Positions 44,449 through 53,534 of a stretch of DNA of 64,000 nucleotides are shown piece after piece (position 1 is the stretch's first letter; every line of letters starts with the position of its first letter). This DNA is from Clostridia bacterium. GTDB taxonomy: Bacteria > Bacillota > Clostridia > Christensenellales > Aristaeellaceae. The notes under the pieces are model-generated. The model had not been told where the DNA came from. It searched no databases and saw only the letters and a list, made by a program, of their open reading frames with translations. Both the position numbers and the translations under genes were made by a program. Location: positions 24,543-88,542 of the forward strand of contig JAFYVB010000030.1 in assembly GCA_017549335.1 (NCBI GenBank), given 5' to 3'.

Positions 44449-44452
44449 CCGA

Positions 44453-45157
44453 TTATTTGCCTGTTACGATACGGATAAAGAATCCGGTGCTGGAAAAGAC
44501 GTTTGCCAGGGTGCTGTTTTCAAACAGCTCTTTGATCAGGCCGGCGGGGATGATCGTCAAAAGCACGGGCACGGTGAGGTACGCAACGTAGAGGATCAGC
44601 ATCCCGCGGAGCGCTCCGAATGCACCGCCCACCGCACCGTCCAAATGTTTGAGAACGGGATAACGGAAGACGTGATCAAGGAGCGTAATGACAAAATGCA
44701 GCGCCGTGGAGCAAAGGGCATACGTGCCAACAAAGCATACCGCGCGGAGGGAAACGATCACGATGGTATAGGCGACGTAGTCGTTTACCGTTGAAAGGCC
44801 GATAGCGGCAAAGGCACATTGGCGCATATTGGTTTCAAGAATGCCCAAAATGCTTTGCGGAAGGGGCAGACTGTTGATAACAGCCTGCAGTGCGGAGGTG
44901 CTGATGCCCTGAACGGCGGTTGTTGCCAGTGTATAATCGCCAACCAGCGCGTTTGCATCGGTGTAGGTGGTGAGCAACTCCATCACGCCCTTGTTTGTGC
45001 TCAGCGCCGATACGATATAGGGCGAAAGCACAAAGGTAAGCGGCAGAGCGACCACGCTGGCACACAATCCCCATAAGGCGGCGACCGAGCCGCGGTACAC
45101 GCCAAAGGCGATGCTTGACAGCAGAACGATTAAAAAGGCAATGTCGATGATGTTCAT
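44453..45157 (-). CDS. CvpA-family membrane protein
   Basis: Membrane protein of 234 residues with four or more hydrophobic segments. The N-terminal IIDIAFLIVLLSSIAFGVYRGSVAALW and the later DGAVGGAFGALRGMLILYV fit the CvpA (colicin V production) family, whose role is not settled but is tied to envelope homeostasis. It is the second gene of a two-gene operon behind a DUF5711-like protein (gap 9 bases), and ends at its own terminator. Confidence 0.82.
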   Translation of the reverse strand: MNIIDIAFLIVLLSSIAFGVYRGSVAALWGLCASVVALPLTFVLSPYIVSALSTNKGVMELLTTYTDANALVGDYTLATTAVQGISTSALQAVINSLPLPQSILGILETNMRQCAFAAIGLSTVNDYVAYTIVIVSLRAVCFVGTYALCSTALHFVITLLDHVFRYPVLKHLDGAVGGAFGALRGMLILYVAYLTVPVLLTIIPAGLIKELFENSTLANVFSSTGFFIRIVTGK

Positions 45158-45166
45158 TTTGTTACC

Positions 45167-46273
45167 TTATGGGATCGTAACTGCCCACACTTCCGAACCG
45201 CAGGCCAAAAGCGCTACGCCCTCGTCGGTCATGCCCAGATAGCCTGTTACGGCGTTGTCCACGGGCAGACGAAGCGCGGTAAAGCGCTGGGCGTTCATAT
45301 CGGCGCGGTAAAGGCTGTCGGAAGAGAAGGCATAGAGCTTTTTGTTCAGGATGCCCGCACCTACGCAGGAATCGGGCAGGGAGTAGCGGGTATCGGTTTT
45401 GCCGTGGAGCAGACGCAGCTCGGTGATGCTGCCGGTGGTATCGGCCTGAAGCACGGGAGCGAACAAAAGGTAGGGATAGCCGTTGGTGGTAACGCTGTCG
45501 ATCATCTCCCAGCCATAAACCAGCACGGTATCCTGCGTATTCTGGGTGCCGCGGAAATCATACAGGCGCAGCTGACGGGTATTGACCACATTGAGCCGGT
45601 CGCCGGAATACACCACGGAATAGGTGATGGGTTCGCCCAGGGACACAGCGGCAATATCCATCTTGCCCACCTGATAGGTGTTCAGCGTGGTTTCGGGAAC
45701 GGCGCCGTATACGTCAAGGGCCGTCGTCCACAGATATTCGCCGTTGCCGAAGAAGCCGCAGTCCAGAATGAGCAGCTGTGAATAATTGTTGTTCCACACG
45801 TCCACATGGGCGCCTTGCAGATCCTTGGCGGTGAGCACGGTATCCATGCCCTTGCCCGATACGATGGCGATATACTTTTCGCCGGCACGGGCAAACTGAA
45901 TCTCATCGGTCATGCGGTCGTTATAGGTGGACCGGCCGTTGCGGTCAAACAGCTGGATCTGATCGCCCGACCATACCACAACGTGCTTGGGACCGGCATG
46001 GAAAGAGGCGCCGCTGCCGACGGAAACGCTCCACAATTCGTTGCCCGAGGCGGAGAGGCAAAACAGCGTCTGATTATCGTAATACAGGATGCGGTCGCCA
46101 AAGACCGTTACGTCCTGACTGACAACGCAGCGGAGCTTTTTGCCTGTCATATTGCCCGAACCGCCTGTCAGCAGGCCCAGAACATAGGCGATCAGCACGA
46201 TCAAAGCGATGATCGCGCCAATCAGTGCCAAACGCTGCCATTTGATGGGCTTGTGATTCTTTTCGTAATTCAT
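45167..46273 (-). CDS. Membrane-anchored beta-propeller-like protein (DUF5711-like)
   Basis: Protein of 368 residues: a basic cytoplasmic N-terminus, one membrane helix (LALIGAIIALIVLIAYVLGLL, about 14-34), then an extracytoplasmic domain of repeating short beta segments. Examples are YYDNQTLFCLSASGNELWSVSVG, then VVWSGDQIQLFDRNG. These look like blades of a PQQ-type propeller, as in DUF5711 proteins of Clostridia. No catalytic motif is seen. A strong promoter (46297-46325) and GGGAGGT site precede it. It is coupled to a CvpA-like gene, so both may belong to one envelope function. Confidence 0.78.
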   Translation of the reverse strand: MNYEKNHKPIKWQRLALIGAIIALIVLIAYVLGLLTGGSGNMTGKKLRCVVSQDVTVFGDRILYYDNQTLFCLSASGNELWSVSVGSGASFHAGPKHVVVWSGDQIQLFDRNGRSTYNDRMTDEIQFARAGEKYIAIVSGKGMDTVLTAKDLQGAHVDVWNNNYSQLLILDCGFFGNGEYLWTTALDVYGAVPETTLNTYQVGKMDIAAVSLGEPITYSVVYSGDRLNVVNTRQLRLYDFRGTQNTQDTVLVYGWEMIDSVTTNGYPYLLFAPVLQADTTGSITELRLLHGKTDTRYSLPDSCVGAGILNKKLYAFSSDSLYRADMNAQRFTALRLPVDNAVTGYLGMTDEGVALLACGSEVWAVTIP

Positions 46274-46296
46274 GTGTACCTCCCGTGTACACTTTC

Positions 46297-46325
46297 ATTA
46301 TACCCTTTTGCTTTGCTGCTTGCAA
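46297..46325 (-). promoter_or_regulatory. Promoter of the DUF5711/CvpA operon
   Basis: On the minus strand TTGCAA (46325-46320), 17 bases, TATAAT (46302-46297). Confidence 0.75.
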
Positions 46326-46342
46326 GGGTTACATATTAGCAT

Positions 46343-49300
46343 TTACGCGCCCTCAAAGAGGCTGAGCAGATCCTTATCGGTGAGCTTCGTGGGCATGCTT
46401 TCACCGGGCGTGATGAGCAGATCAAACAGCTTGCGCTTGGACTTGCTCATGTTGACCACCTGTTCCTCAATGGAATCGTGCATCAGCAGGCGGATAACTT
46501 CCACTTCTTTGGTTTGACCGATACGGTGCGCGCGGTCGACCGCCTGTTCTTCGGCGGCGGGATTCCACCACGGATCGTAGTGAATCACCATGTCTGCGCC
46601 TGTCAGGTTCAGCCCCGTACCGCCCGCCTTCAGGGACAGAAGGAAAACGTGCCCCTTGCCTGCGTTGAAATCGGCACACATCTTCACGCGCTCGTCAGCA
46701 GGGGTATCGCCGTCCAGATACAGGCATTTGATGCCGTCCTGGGTCAGGCGGGATTCGATGAGCTTGAGCATCCGTGTGAACTGAGAGAAAACCAAAGCAC
46801 GGCGGCCGGACTGGATGGCGGGCAGCAGCACGTCTGCCAGCATTTCCAGCTTGCCGGAGGCGCCTGCATAATCGGGCAGGCACAGCGCGGGGTGACAGCA
46901 GATCTGCCGCAGCTCGGTGATGGCGGAAAGCACGTCGGCACGTCCCTTTGCCATGCCGCGGGTGGAAAGGATCTGCTTGACGTACTCTCTGCGGCGGGCC
47001 AGACCGGCCTGATAGACCTTGCGCTGTTCGGGGGACATTTCGGCCATCATGGTCACTTCCAGCTTGTCGGGCAGCTCGGTGAGAACGTCCTTTTTGAGTC
47101 TGCGCATCAGGAAGGGACGGATGCGGCGCAAAAGCTCTTCGCTGTTTTCGCCTTCGCCGTATCGGCGCATGAAAGCGCCTGCACGGGGAAGATAACCGGG
47201 CAGAATGAAATCGAAAATGCTCCACAGCTCGCCGGCGTGATTCTCCATGGGCGTACCTGTCAGGGCGATACGTGTATCGGCCTTGAGCAGCTTGACGGCA
47301 TGAGCGCCCACGCTGGAGGCATTTTTGATATGCTGCGCTTCGTCCAGAATGGCAAATCGGAAAGGAATGTCCGAAAGCAGATTCGCGTCGCGGCGGATGA
47401 GGGGATAGCTGGTGACCAGAACGTCGGGAGCTTCGGGCCCCGAAAGCAGCTTGATCTGCTCGGCGCGGGAAGCCTGAGAGCCGGACAGCAGCATCACGTC
47501 AAGATCGGGGGCAAAGCGTTTGAGCTCGCTGAGCCAGTTATAAGTCAGCGATGTGGGTGCGACGATCACCGACGTTTTCTTTTCCTTTTCGGTCTGTACG
47601 TAATACAGCACGGCGGCGATGGTCTGAATGGTTTTGCCAAGCCCCATATCGTCCGCCAGAATACCGCCCATGTGCAGCGAATGCAATGCGCACAGCCACT
47701 GGAATCCCCGCTCCTGATAGGGACGCAGGCAAGTGATGGGGGACTTGACCTCGGGCATATCCAGATTGGCAGCCCGGGCAGCTTCCTCATCCAGCTCGAC
47801 CGGCAGATTTTTATTGCGGATCAGCGCGTCCATATAGGCGGCGCGATACATTCCAAGATCACGGTTGTCGGTCAGCTCGGTGGCTTCGCATACGGCTTCC
47901 GCCAGAGGCTGCCAGTCCTGGGTATTGTCAAGGGTGATAAAGCTGCCGTTCTTGAAACGGAAATAGCTTGCGCGGTCTCGCAGTGCACGCATGAGAGGCA
48001 AAAGCTCCTCAACGGGCATTCCGTTATCCTCAAGATCAAGCTGCAGTTTGGCGCCTGCGCCGCGCAGCGTACCTGTAAGAAGGGCTTTGCGGGGCGTGAG
48101 CTTGCGGAAATCGTTGCTGAAGAATACTTCGGCGTATTCCAGCAGCTTGGAGGCGCCTTCCGTAACGAAACGGTAAACGTCGTCGGAGCCTGTCAGATAC
48201 ACGCGACCGCTGGAAACACGGAAGCCTGAACCGGCAAGGAGCTCGGTGATCTCCTGTTCACGCTGGGCATCGCGCAACAGCAGGGGCGAAATCTTTTCGT
48301 CCGGCGGTGCGAAAGGATCGATCACATGCTCGCCGTAGATAAACTCGGTACGGGCGACCACGTCGCGTCCTGCGCGGTCAAGATATACCTTTGCACGGAA
48401 AGGATAGCGCACCAGTTGGCTTTCCAGCTCGGGGGAATAACGCATTTCGCCCACGCGCGAGAGCCAAAGCGTCATTTCACTCATGACCTTTTGCGTCTGC
48501 TCGGGCTCAAAAATGAAGGCGGCATTGCCGTCGGTGGCCTCAGCTGCGCAGATACGGGCAACAGAACGCTGGGTGCGGGAAACGGAGCAGACGTTCTGAT
48601 CCACCAAGGCATAGGAGCAATCATTGGTCAGGGGCTTGATTTTTCCCTCAAAGGAGGCGGTGATACACAGCCTGTGCTGTCCCGATTGCGGGCGGGCCCG
48701 GTCACTGAGCGTAAAAATCAGAGGAAGAGGTTCGGAAAGCATCCCTTCCTGCAGGATGGATTCGGTCATATCGTCGGTCTGCAGGCGATATTTCATTTGG
48801 CGCAGCACGTCCCATACGCGAAGCGCGGTGGGGCCGGGCAGGGGCATCAGGCGGGCGTCTTGTACGCCGATGGACACCTTGGCTGCCGTGAGCGTGGCAC
48901 AGTGCACGCGAAGAATATCGATCAGATCGCGGGCGGGCTGGGGGAAGAGCATCCATGCCGGGAAAAAGGTGAAGCCTTTGCCGAAAAACAGCGGCGCGGC
49001 ACGGTCGATGCAATCAATAAATTCGGGAATGGAACGGATGACGTAAAGCCTGTCCTGGCCGATGCGCAGACCGATGCGCATATGAGTGCCGTTCATGCGG
49101 ATTTCAGGCTCCAGTTTGATCACCGTGCTTTCGGGAAGGGCGCCTTCCATAGCATCCAGAAGAGAACCTGAACGGCGGCGTGCACGCATTTCTTTAAGTG
49201 CGCGCATGGCGCCCGAGGACGCGGCTTCCATCAAAGCGGCTACCGTATGGCGGCACAGGGGAGAGCGATCGCATACGCACTCTGCGCGGCCGTCGGCAAA

Positions 49301-49450
49301 AAGACGCACGGTGCTGTGCGAGGCTGCCACGCTGTAAGTCAGGGCGTCGGCCGAACGGGTGATCTCCCGCACGGCGCCGCGGCGGTACAGTCCGCGGCCG
49401 GCGTCAAATTCCTCTTCGCCCATCTTTTCTCTGAGTTTGAGCATATCCAT
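46343..49450 (-). CDS. SWIM zinc-finger SNF2-family helicase
   Basis: Protein of 1035 residues. A SWIM-type zinc motif (AECVCDRSPLCRHTVAAL, about residues 56-73) opens it, followed by a long variable region (about 100-580) as in bacterial SNF2 proteins with an SNF2-associated domain. The ATPase has ILADDMGLGKTIQTIAA, LDEAQHIKN, LTGTPMENHAGELWS and, in lobe 2, LVFSQFTRML, LKAGGTGLNLTGAD and RAHRIGQTKEV. It translocates on double-stranded DNA. The role is probably in transcription recycling or repair, like RapA-type proteins, but not proven. GGAGGAATT stands before the ATG at 49450. Not part of a recognisable defence cluster. Confidence 0.93.
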   Translation of the reverse strand: MDMLKLREKMGEEEFDAGRGLYRRGAVREITRSADALTYSVAASHSTVRLFADGRAECVCDRSPLCRHTVAALMEAASSGAMRALKEMRARRRSGSLLDAMEGALPESTVIKLEPEIRMNGTHMRIGLRIGQDRLYVIRSIPEFIDCIDRAAPLFFGKGFTFFPAWMLFPQPARDLIDILRVHCATLTAAKVSIGVQDARLMPLPGPTALRVWDVLRQMKYRLQTDDMTESILQEGMLSEPLPLIFTLSDRARPQSGQHRLCITASFEGKIKPLTNDCSYALVDQNVCSVSRTQRSVARICAAEATDGNAAFIFEPEQTQKVMSEMTLWLSRVGEMRYSPELESQLVRYPFRAKVYLDRAGRDVVARTEFIYGEHVIDPFAPPDEKISPLLLRDAQREQEITELLAGSGFRVSSGRVYLTGSDDVYRFVTEGASKLLEYAEVFFSNDFRKLTPRKALLTGTLRGAGAKLQLDLEDNGMPVEELLPLMRALRDRASYFRFKNGSFITLDNTQDWQPLAEAVCEATELTDNRDLGMYRAAYMDALIRNKNLPVELDEEAARAANLDMPEVKSPITCLRPYQERGFQWLCALHSLHMGGILADDMGLGKTIQTIAAVLYYVQTEKEKKTSVIVAPTSLTYNWLSELKRFAPDLDVMLLSGSQASRAEQIKLLSGPEAPDVLVTSYPLIRRDANLLSDIPFRFAILDEAQHIKNASSVGAHAVKLLKADTRIALTGTPMENHAGELWSIFDFILPGYLPRAGAFMRRYGEGENSEELLRRIRPFLMRRLKKDVLTELPDKLEVTMMAEMSPEQRKVYQAGLARRREYVKQILSTRGMAKGRADVLSAITELRQICCHPALCLPDYAGASGKLEMLADVLLPAIQSGRRALVFSQFTRMLKLIESRLTQDGIKCLYLDGDTPADERVKMCADFNAGKGHVFLLSLKAGGTGLNLTGADMVIHYDPWWNPAAEEQAVDRAHRIGQTKEVEVIRLLMHDSIEEQVVNMSKSKRKLFDLLITPGESMPTKLTDKDLLSLFEGA

Positions 49451-49618
49451 AAAAAACAGAATTCCTCCAATAAATGCGCAAAATACGCATCATTCAATAA
49501 TACGCCGCAAAACTCTTTTTTCCTGCCGGAAAGAAAGATGGGGGAGATGAAATTTTCATTACTTTTTACGGCTGAAAAATAAATTGCTTCAAAGGAATAT
49601 ATATTGTACGAAATTTGC

Positions 49619-49647
49619 TTGACTTGATAAACTGTTTTGGGTAAAAT
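49619..49647 (+). promoter_or_regulatory. Predicted promoter of the 665-residue unknown gene
   Basis: TTGACT (49619-49624), 17 bases, TAAAAT (49642-49647), 65 bases before the ATG. Confidence 0.6.
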
Positions 49648-49711
49648 GAATCTATACCAAGGCGAAATTGTAAGGGAAAATTGTATATTTTGGAGAGGAG
49701 TCCGACTTTTT

Positions 49712-51709
49712 ATGGATTTTACCGGTCGAGTTGTTTTATCTTTTATTGAGGAAGATAATATTCAGCGTGCATATTTTCGTATCCGTCCGCTTTTGACTCA
49801 GGAAGGCGCTCTGACGCAGCAGGATATCGATGCCTTGCCGGACGAAGGCTATCTTCGCATCGTTCCCGATAAAAATGAACAGCATACGTTTAAAGACCGT
49901 ATGCGCGAGCTGGGCTCCCTTTGCGTGCTTGATCTCAAGCACATTCCGCCCGAAGCGATCAAAATCCGCAACAATAAGAATTATGCCCCGCAGCGCGGCG
50001 AAAATAACCAGTATATTGTTTATTCCGACGCCGTACAGGCTGTGCCGCAGCAGCTTGTTTACGAGGTGATCACCGCCGAAACGGGCGATAAGGAAAAGCT
50101 CAGCCGTTCGATGACGGCGCTTTGCTATGTGCGAAGCGGCGGCAATATCTTTGGCCCTGTCAGCCGTGCAACGGGCCTTGCGCTGGATGACGCTGCCCAG
50201 CTGCCTCCCGACAGCGAGGGGATTTATGCCGTTACCATGCCTGACGGCGCCGAAAAGCTGTTTTATTGGGCCAAGCAGGAAGAGGTGGCAAAGCCTGCCC
50301 ATAAGCCGCAGGAAATCAAAAAAGAAACGCCGGCGACCGCAGCGCTTCAGGAGGATCTGAAACTCAGCGGTATGCCGCTGTATCAGACCACTGCCCGCAG
50401 ACAGAATACCCAGCGCGCCCATAATCCGCTGATGGACGTTGTGGATCAGCAGATGCGTGCCGGCAAGATCGAAGCGCCCGGCGCTGTGCTGACGGGCGGA
50501 GCTGTGGCACGTCAGGTGGAAAATCCCATGGAAGCCTATAAACGTGCGCTGGGTGAACTGTGGCCCGTGCAGGAAATGCAGTGGCAGGCCGTTGAACATC
50601 TGCTGAGCATGACGGGGGTTAAGCATATTCTCGATCAGCAGCTGGCCGGACGCGGAACGGACGCTGTGACCCATGCCATGAACAGCCAGATCCAGGATCT
50701 GGAGGCCGAGCGGCTTTCCATCCTGATGCAGCTTGAACGCGGTAAAAAGAACCTTGCCGAGCTCCGTGCCGAAGCGCTGCATGATTTGACCACAGAAGAA
50801 AATGACAAGCTGGCGAAGATCCGCCGCGACGTTGACGCCGCCCGCGAAGACGTGGAACGCATCAATGCCGCCCGCGCACAGCTTATTGATCAACGTGATG
50901 CCCTGGTGGCCGAGATGAAGGCCTGCTGCAATGATGCGGTGCAGCTGTCTCCTGCCATCGGCGGCCGCATTGATCTGCGCACGCTGGTGGAGCGCGTCCG
51001 TCAGTGCCTGCGTCACAGCGGCGTGGATTGCACGTGGGATGATGCGGTGCATTTGCTGGTGCTGCTTGCCATGAATGAAAAACAGATCGAAATTGCTGCG
51101 CCCACCGCTTGCGATGGCCTTGCTGCTGCCCATGCGCTCTCTTTGGCTCTCGGCGCTGCTTACGAATATGACGATGAAGGCTTTAAGCCTGTGCACCTGC
51201 ACGCCGGCGGAAACGCTTGCGCGATTGCAGCTTCTCACTTTGCCCATGCCGATAAGGCTGCGTATCAGCGCATTCTGGTGGATAACGGGCTGGATCAGGA
51301 GCGTAAAGCGGTGTTTGCAGCAGCGCCCTGGCCGACCGCACATCTTAAAATGCGCAGCGACTGGGCGGAAATTGCCCTGCCGTCCTGCACGCCTGTATCG
51401 GCTGACGCCTTGCGCGAATGCGTGATGTGTGGTAAAATGACACCGCCTCAGGCTGCTCTGAAATTGATCGAGGAGCTGTGCGCGGCGCTGGCAAAGGCGG
51501 GTTCTCCCGTAGCATTTGCTGTAAAGCGCAGTGTTTATGCGTACCTTTCCGCCGCTTCCGTACACATGGAAGGCGGCGTGGCTACGGCGATGGATTACGC
51601 AGTCAGTGCGTATATTCTGCCCTATGCTGTCATCGATCGTGTGAAGGCTGAGGAAATCAAGCCTCTGCTCAGCGGTTTGCCGAGGTCAACTGCATTACTG
51701 AACGGATAA
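49712..51709 (+). CDS. Uncharacterised coiled-coil protein
   Basis: Protein of 665 residues that I cannot assign. From ATG 49712 (GAGAGGAG upstream) it starts MDFTGRVVLSFIEEDNIQRAYF, with a beta-rich N-terminal region of about 200 residues. A Lys/Pro-rich linker (about 205-260) and a Gln-rich part follow. A coiled coil lies at about 335-405 (DLEAERLSILMQLERGKKNLAELR). The C-terminal domain of about 230 residues is Ala-rich and globular, with HLHAGGNACAIAASHF. No signal peptide, membrane segment or P-loop is seen, so it is cytoplasmic. It precedes an rRNA methyltransferase by 9 bases and so shares a transcript. Confidence 0.85.
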   Translation: MDFTGRVVLSFIEEDNIQRAYFRIRPLLTQEGALTQQDIDALPDEGYLRIVPDKNEQHTFKDRMRELGSLCVLDLKHIPPEAIKIRNNKNYAPQRGENNQYIVYSDAVQAVPQQLVYEVITAETGDKEKLSRSMTALCYVRSGGNIFGPVSRATGLALDDAAQLPPDSEGIYAVTMPDGAEKLFYWAKQEEVAKPAHKPQEIKKETPATAALQEDLKLSGMPLYQTTARRQNTQRAHNPLMDVVDQQMRAGKIEAPGAVLTGGAVARQVENPMEAYKRALGELWPVQEMQWQAVEHLLSMTGVKHILDQQLAGRGTDAVTHAMNSQIQDLEAERLSILMQLERGKKNLAELRAEALHDLTTEENDKLAKIRRDVDAAREDVERINAARAQLIDQRDALVAEMKACCNDAVQLSPAIGGRIDLRTLVERVRQCLRHSGVDCTWDDAVHLLVLLAMNEKQIEIAAPTACDGLAAAHALSLALGAAYEYDDEGFKPVHLHAGGNACAIAASHFAHADKAAYQRILVDNGLDQERKAVFAAAPWPTAHLKMRSDWAEIALPSCTPVSADALRECVMCGKMTPPQAALKLIEELCAALAKAGSPVAFAVKRSVYAYLSAASVHMEGGVATAMDYAVSAYILPYAVIDRVKAEEIKPLLSGLPRSTALLNG

Positions 51710-51718
51710 TTGAAACAA

Positions 51719-52501
51719 ATGAAGGAATTGCATATTACAAGCTTGCAGAATGCGCAAGTAAAAATGTGGCGCGCCCTGAAGGATGCAAAGGGGCGCGCCG
51801 CCCATCGTCTGTTCTTGGCGGAGGGCGATCATATGACGGGTGAAGCGCTGAAGGAAGGCTTTGCCCAAACGCTTTTGGTGGAGGAATCCGCTGCGGAGCG
51901 CTATTTGGTGCATATTGAAGCGGCAAAGGAAAAGGATATCGATGTTTGCTTCCTCCCGGAGCACGTGATGGCCTCTGTTTGTGACGCCAAAACGCCCCAG
52001 GGGGTTATTGCTGTTTGCCGTTTGCCCGAAACCAAGCGCGAATTCGGCGGCGAACTCAAAATTGCCGCCCTTGACAGCGTGCAGGATCCCGGAAACGTGG
52101 GCACGATCCTGCGTACGCTGGATGCTGCGGGCTTTGACGCTTTGCTTATAAACACCGGAACGGCGGATCCCTACGCGCCAAAGGCGCTTCGTGCTTCCAT
52201 GGGCGCGGTGTTCAGAATTCCGGTCTATTGCTGCGATCTGCCGGGCACGCTTTCGGCGATCGTCCAAACCCATGATCTCTATGCCGGCGCATTGAACGGC
52301 AAACCCTATTTTGAACGCAAACGCACCAAAGAGGGCGTGTGCGTGATCATCGGCAACGAGGGAAAAGGAATCTCGCAGGCAGTGTACGATGTGCAGGGCA
52401 TTGAGCGCGTGAAGCTGCCCATGGTTGGCGGGGCGGAATCGCTGAATGCATCGGTGGCTGCTGCCATCATGATATATGACGTCGTCCGCTGCGGCGAATA
52501 A
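51719..52501 (+). CDS. SpoU/TrmH-family RNA 2'-O-methyltransferase
   Basis: SPOUT methyltransferase of 260 residues. The N-terminal RNA-binding substrate domain (ITSLQNAQVKMWRALKDAKGR) is of the L30e-like type. The three SpoU motifs are clear: DPGNVGTILRTLDAAGFDAL, VIIGNEGKGIS and ESLNASVAAAIMIYDVVR. It should transfer a methyl group from SAM to a ribose in 23S rRNA or tRNA; the exact nucleotide is unknown. The ATG at 51719 has only a weak site (GGATAA), so it may rely on translation of the gene just upstream. Confidence 0.93.
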   Translation: MKELHITSLQNAQVKMWRALKDAKGRAAHRLFLAEGDHMTGEALKEGFAQTLLVEESAAERYLVHIEAAKEKDIDVCFLPEHVMASVCDAKTPQGVIAVCRLPETKREFGGELKIAALDSVQDPGNVGTILRTLDAAGFDALLINTGTADPYAPKALRASMGAVFRIPVYCCDLPGTLSAIVQTHDLYAGALNGKPYFERKRTKEGVCVIIGNEGKGISQAVYDVQGIERVKLPMVGGAESLNASVAAAIMIYDVVRCGE

Positions 52502-52517
52502 TTACGGAGGCGAAAAG

Positions 52518-53435
52518 ATGGAACTGCTTTACTGGATCGAAAGTTGGCGTACCCCTTGGCTGGATGCTTTTTTCAGCGTGATCACCGAACTGGGCGGCGA
52601 AGTGTTTTTCATGGCCATCGCCATCATTTTTTACTGGTGCGCCGATAAGGGCAAGGGTTATTATGTGCTGACGGTGGGTTTTGTTGGCACATTGATCAAT
52701 CAGTTTTTGAAGCTGATGTTCCGCATTCCCCGTCCGTGGGTACAGAATCCCGAGTTTACTATTGTGGAAAGCGCCCGCGCCGAGGCTACGGGCTATTCCT
52801 TCCCCAGCGGTCATACGCAGAACGCTGCTGCGACCCTTGGCTGTACCGCAATGGTTGCGGGCAAAAAAGCGCTGAAAATTGCCCTTTGGGTAATTTACGC
52901 GTTGGTTGCCTTCTCCCGTATGTATCTGGGCGTGCATACGCCTTTGGACGTGGGAGTATCGGTGGTGCTGGGCGTCGGTTTGACGGTGGGGTTGTATCCG
53001 CTGTTCAGGAATGCGCAGGAGAATCCCAAGCGTATCTATGCGCTGCTGGGTGGCCTTACGCTGCTGGGGATCATCTATACGCTGTTTGTTGAGCTGTTCC
53101 GCTTCCCGGCTGATATTGACGCTGACAACCTTGCACACGGTATTGAGAACGGTTATAAGCTCACGGGCGCCGCGCTGGGTATGCTCATTGGCTTCTGGAT
53201 GGATCGCAAGTACGTGCATTTTGAAGTGAAAGCGGCGCTTCCCACACAGATTATCAAATGTGCCGTTGGCTTGATTATCACAATCGGCATCCGCGTCCTT
53301 CTCAAATCCCCGCTCAATGCTTTGATCGGCTATACTCCTTTTGCAGGCGGCGTAAGATACTTTATCATGGTGCTGTTTGCTGCCGGCGTCTGGCCCATGA
53401 CCTTTAAATGGTGGAAGAGAGTTTGCAAAGAATAA
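52518..53435 (+). CDS. PAP2-family membrane phosphatase
   Basis: Membrane phosphatase of 305 residues with the three PAP2 motifs: KLMFRIPRP, YSFPSGHTQN and SRMYLGVHTPLD, carrying the Lys-Arg, Ser-His and Arg-His-Asp active-site residues. There are six core helices, with three additional hydrophobic segments in the C-terminal third (about 200-305), longer than minimal members. It probably dephosphorylates a lipid phosphate or undecaprenyl diphosphate. ACGGAGGCGAAAAG precedes the ATG at 52518, 16 bases after the methyltransferase. Confidence 0.92.
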   Translation: MELLYWIESWRTPWLDAFFSVITELGGEVFFMAIAIIFYWCADKGKGYYVLTVGFVGTLINQFLKLMFRIPRPWVQNPEFTIVESARAEATGYSFPSGHTQNAAATLGCTAMVAGKKALKIALWVIYALVAFSRMYLGVHTPLDVGVSVVLGVGLTVGLYPLFRNAQENPKRIYALLGGLTLLGIIYTLFVELFRFPADIDADNLAHGIENGYKLTGAALGMLIGFWMDRKYVHFEVKAALPTQIIKCAVGLIITIGIRVLLKSPLNALIGYTPFAGGVRYFIMVLFAAGVWPMTFKWWKRVCKE

Positions 53436-53443
53436 AACGGCTG

Positions 53444-53476
53444 AAAAGGCGTACCGAGGACGGTACGCCTTTTTTA
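53444..53476 (+). terminator. Terminator after the PAP2 gene
   Basis: AAAAGGCGTACCG (53444-53456), loop AGGA, CGGTACGCCTTTT (53461-53473), T run. Confidence 0.92.
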
Positions 53477-53534
53477 TTTGCTGCATAGGATGGAGCGGGC
53501 TGAAAAGCCTGAATAACCGTGATTGGGTGATAAT

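Noticed and set aside
46343-49450. SNF2 helicase as part of a defence island (DISARM-like)
   Set aside because: No methylase, nuclease or phospholipase-D partner nearby; flanked by envelope and translation genes, so a housekeeping role is more likely.
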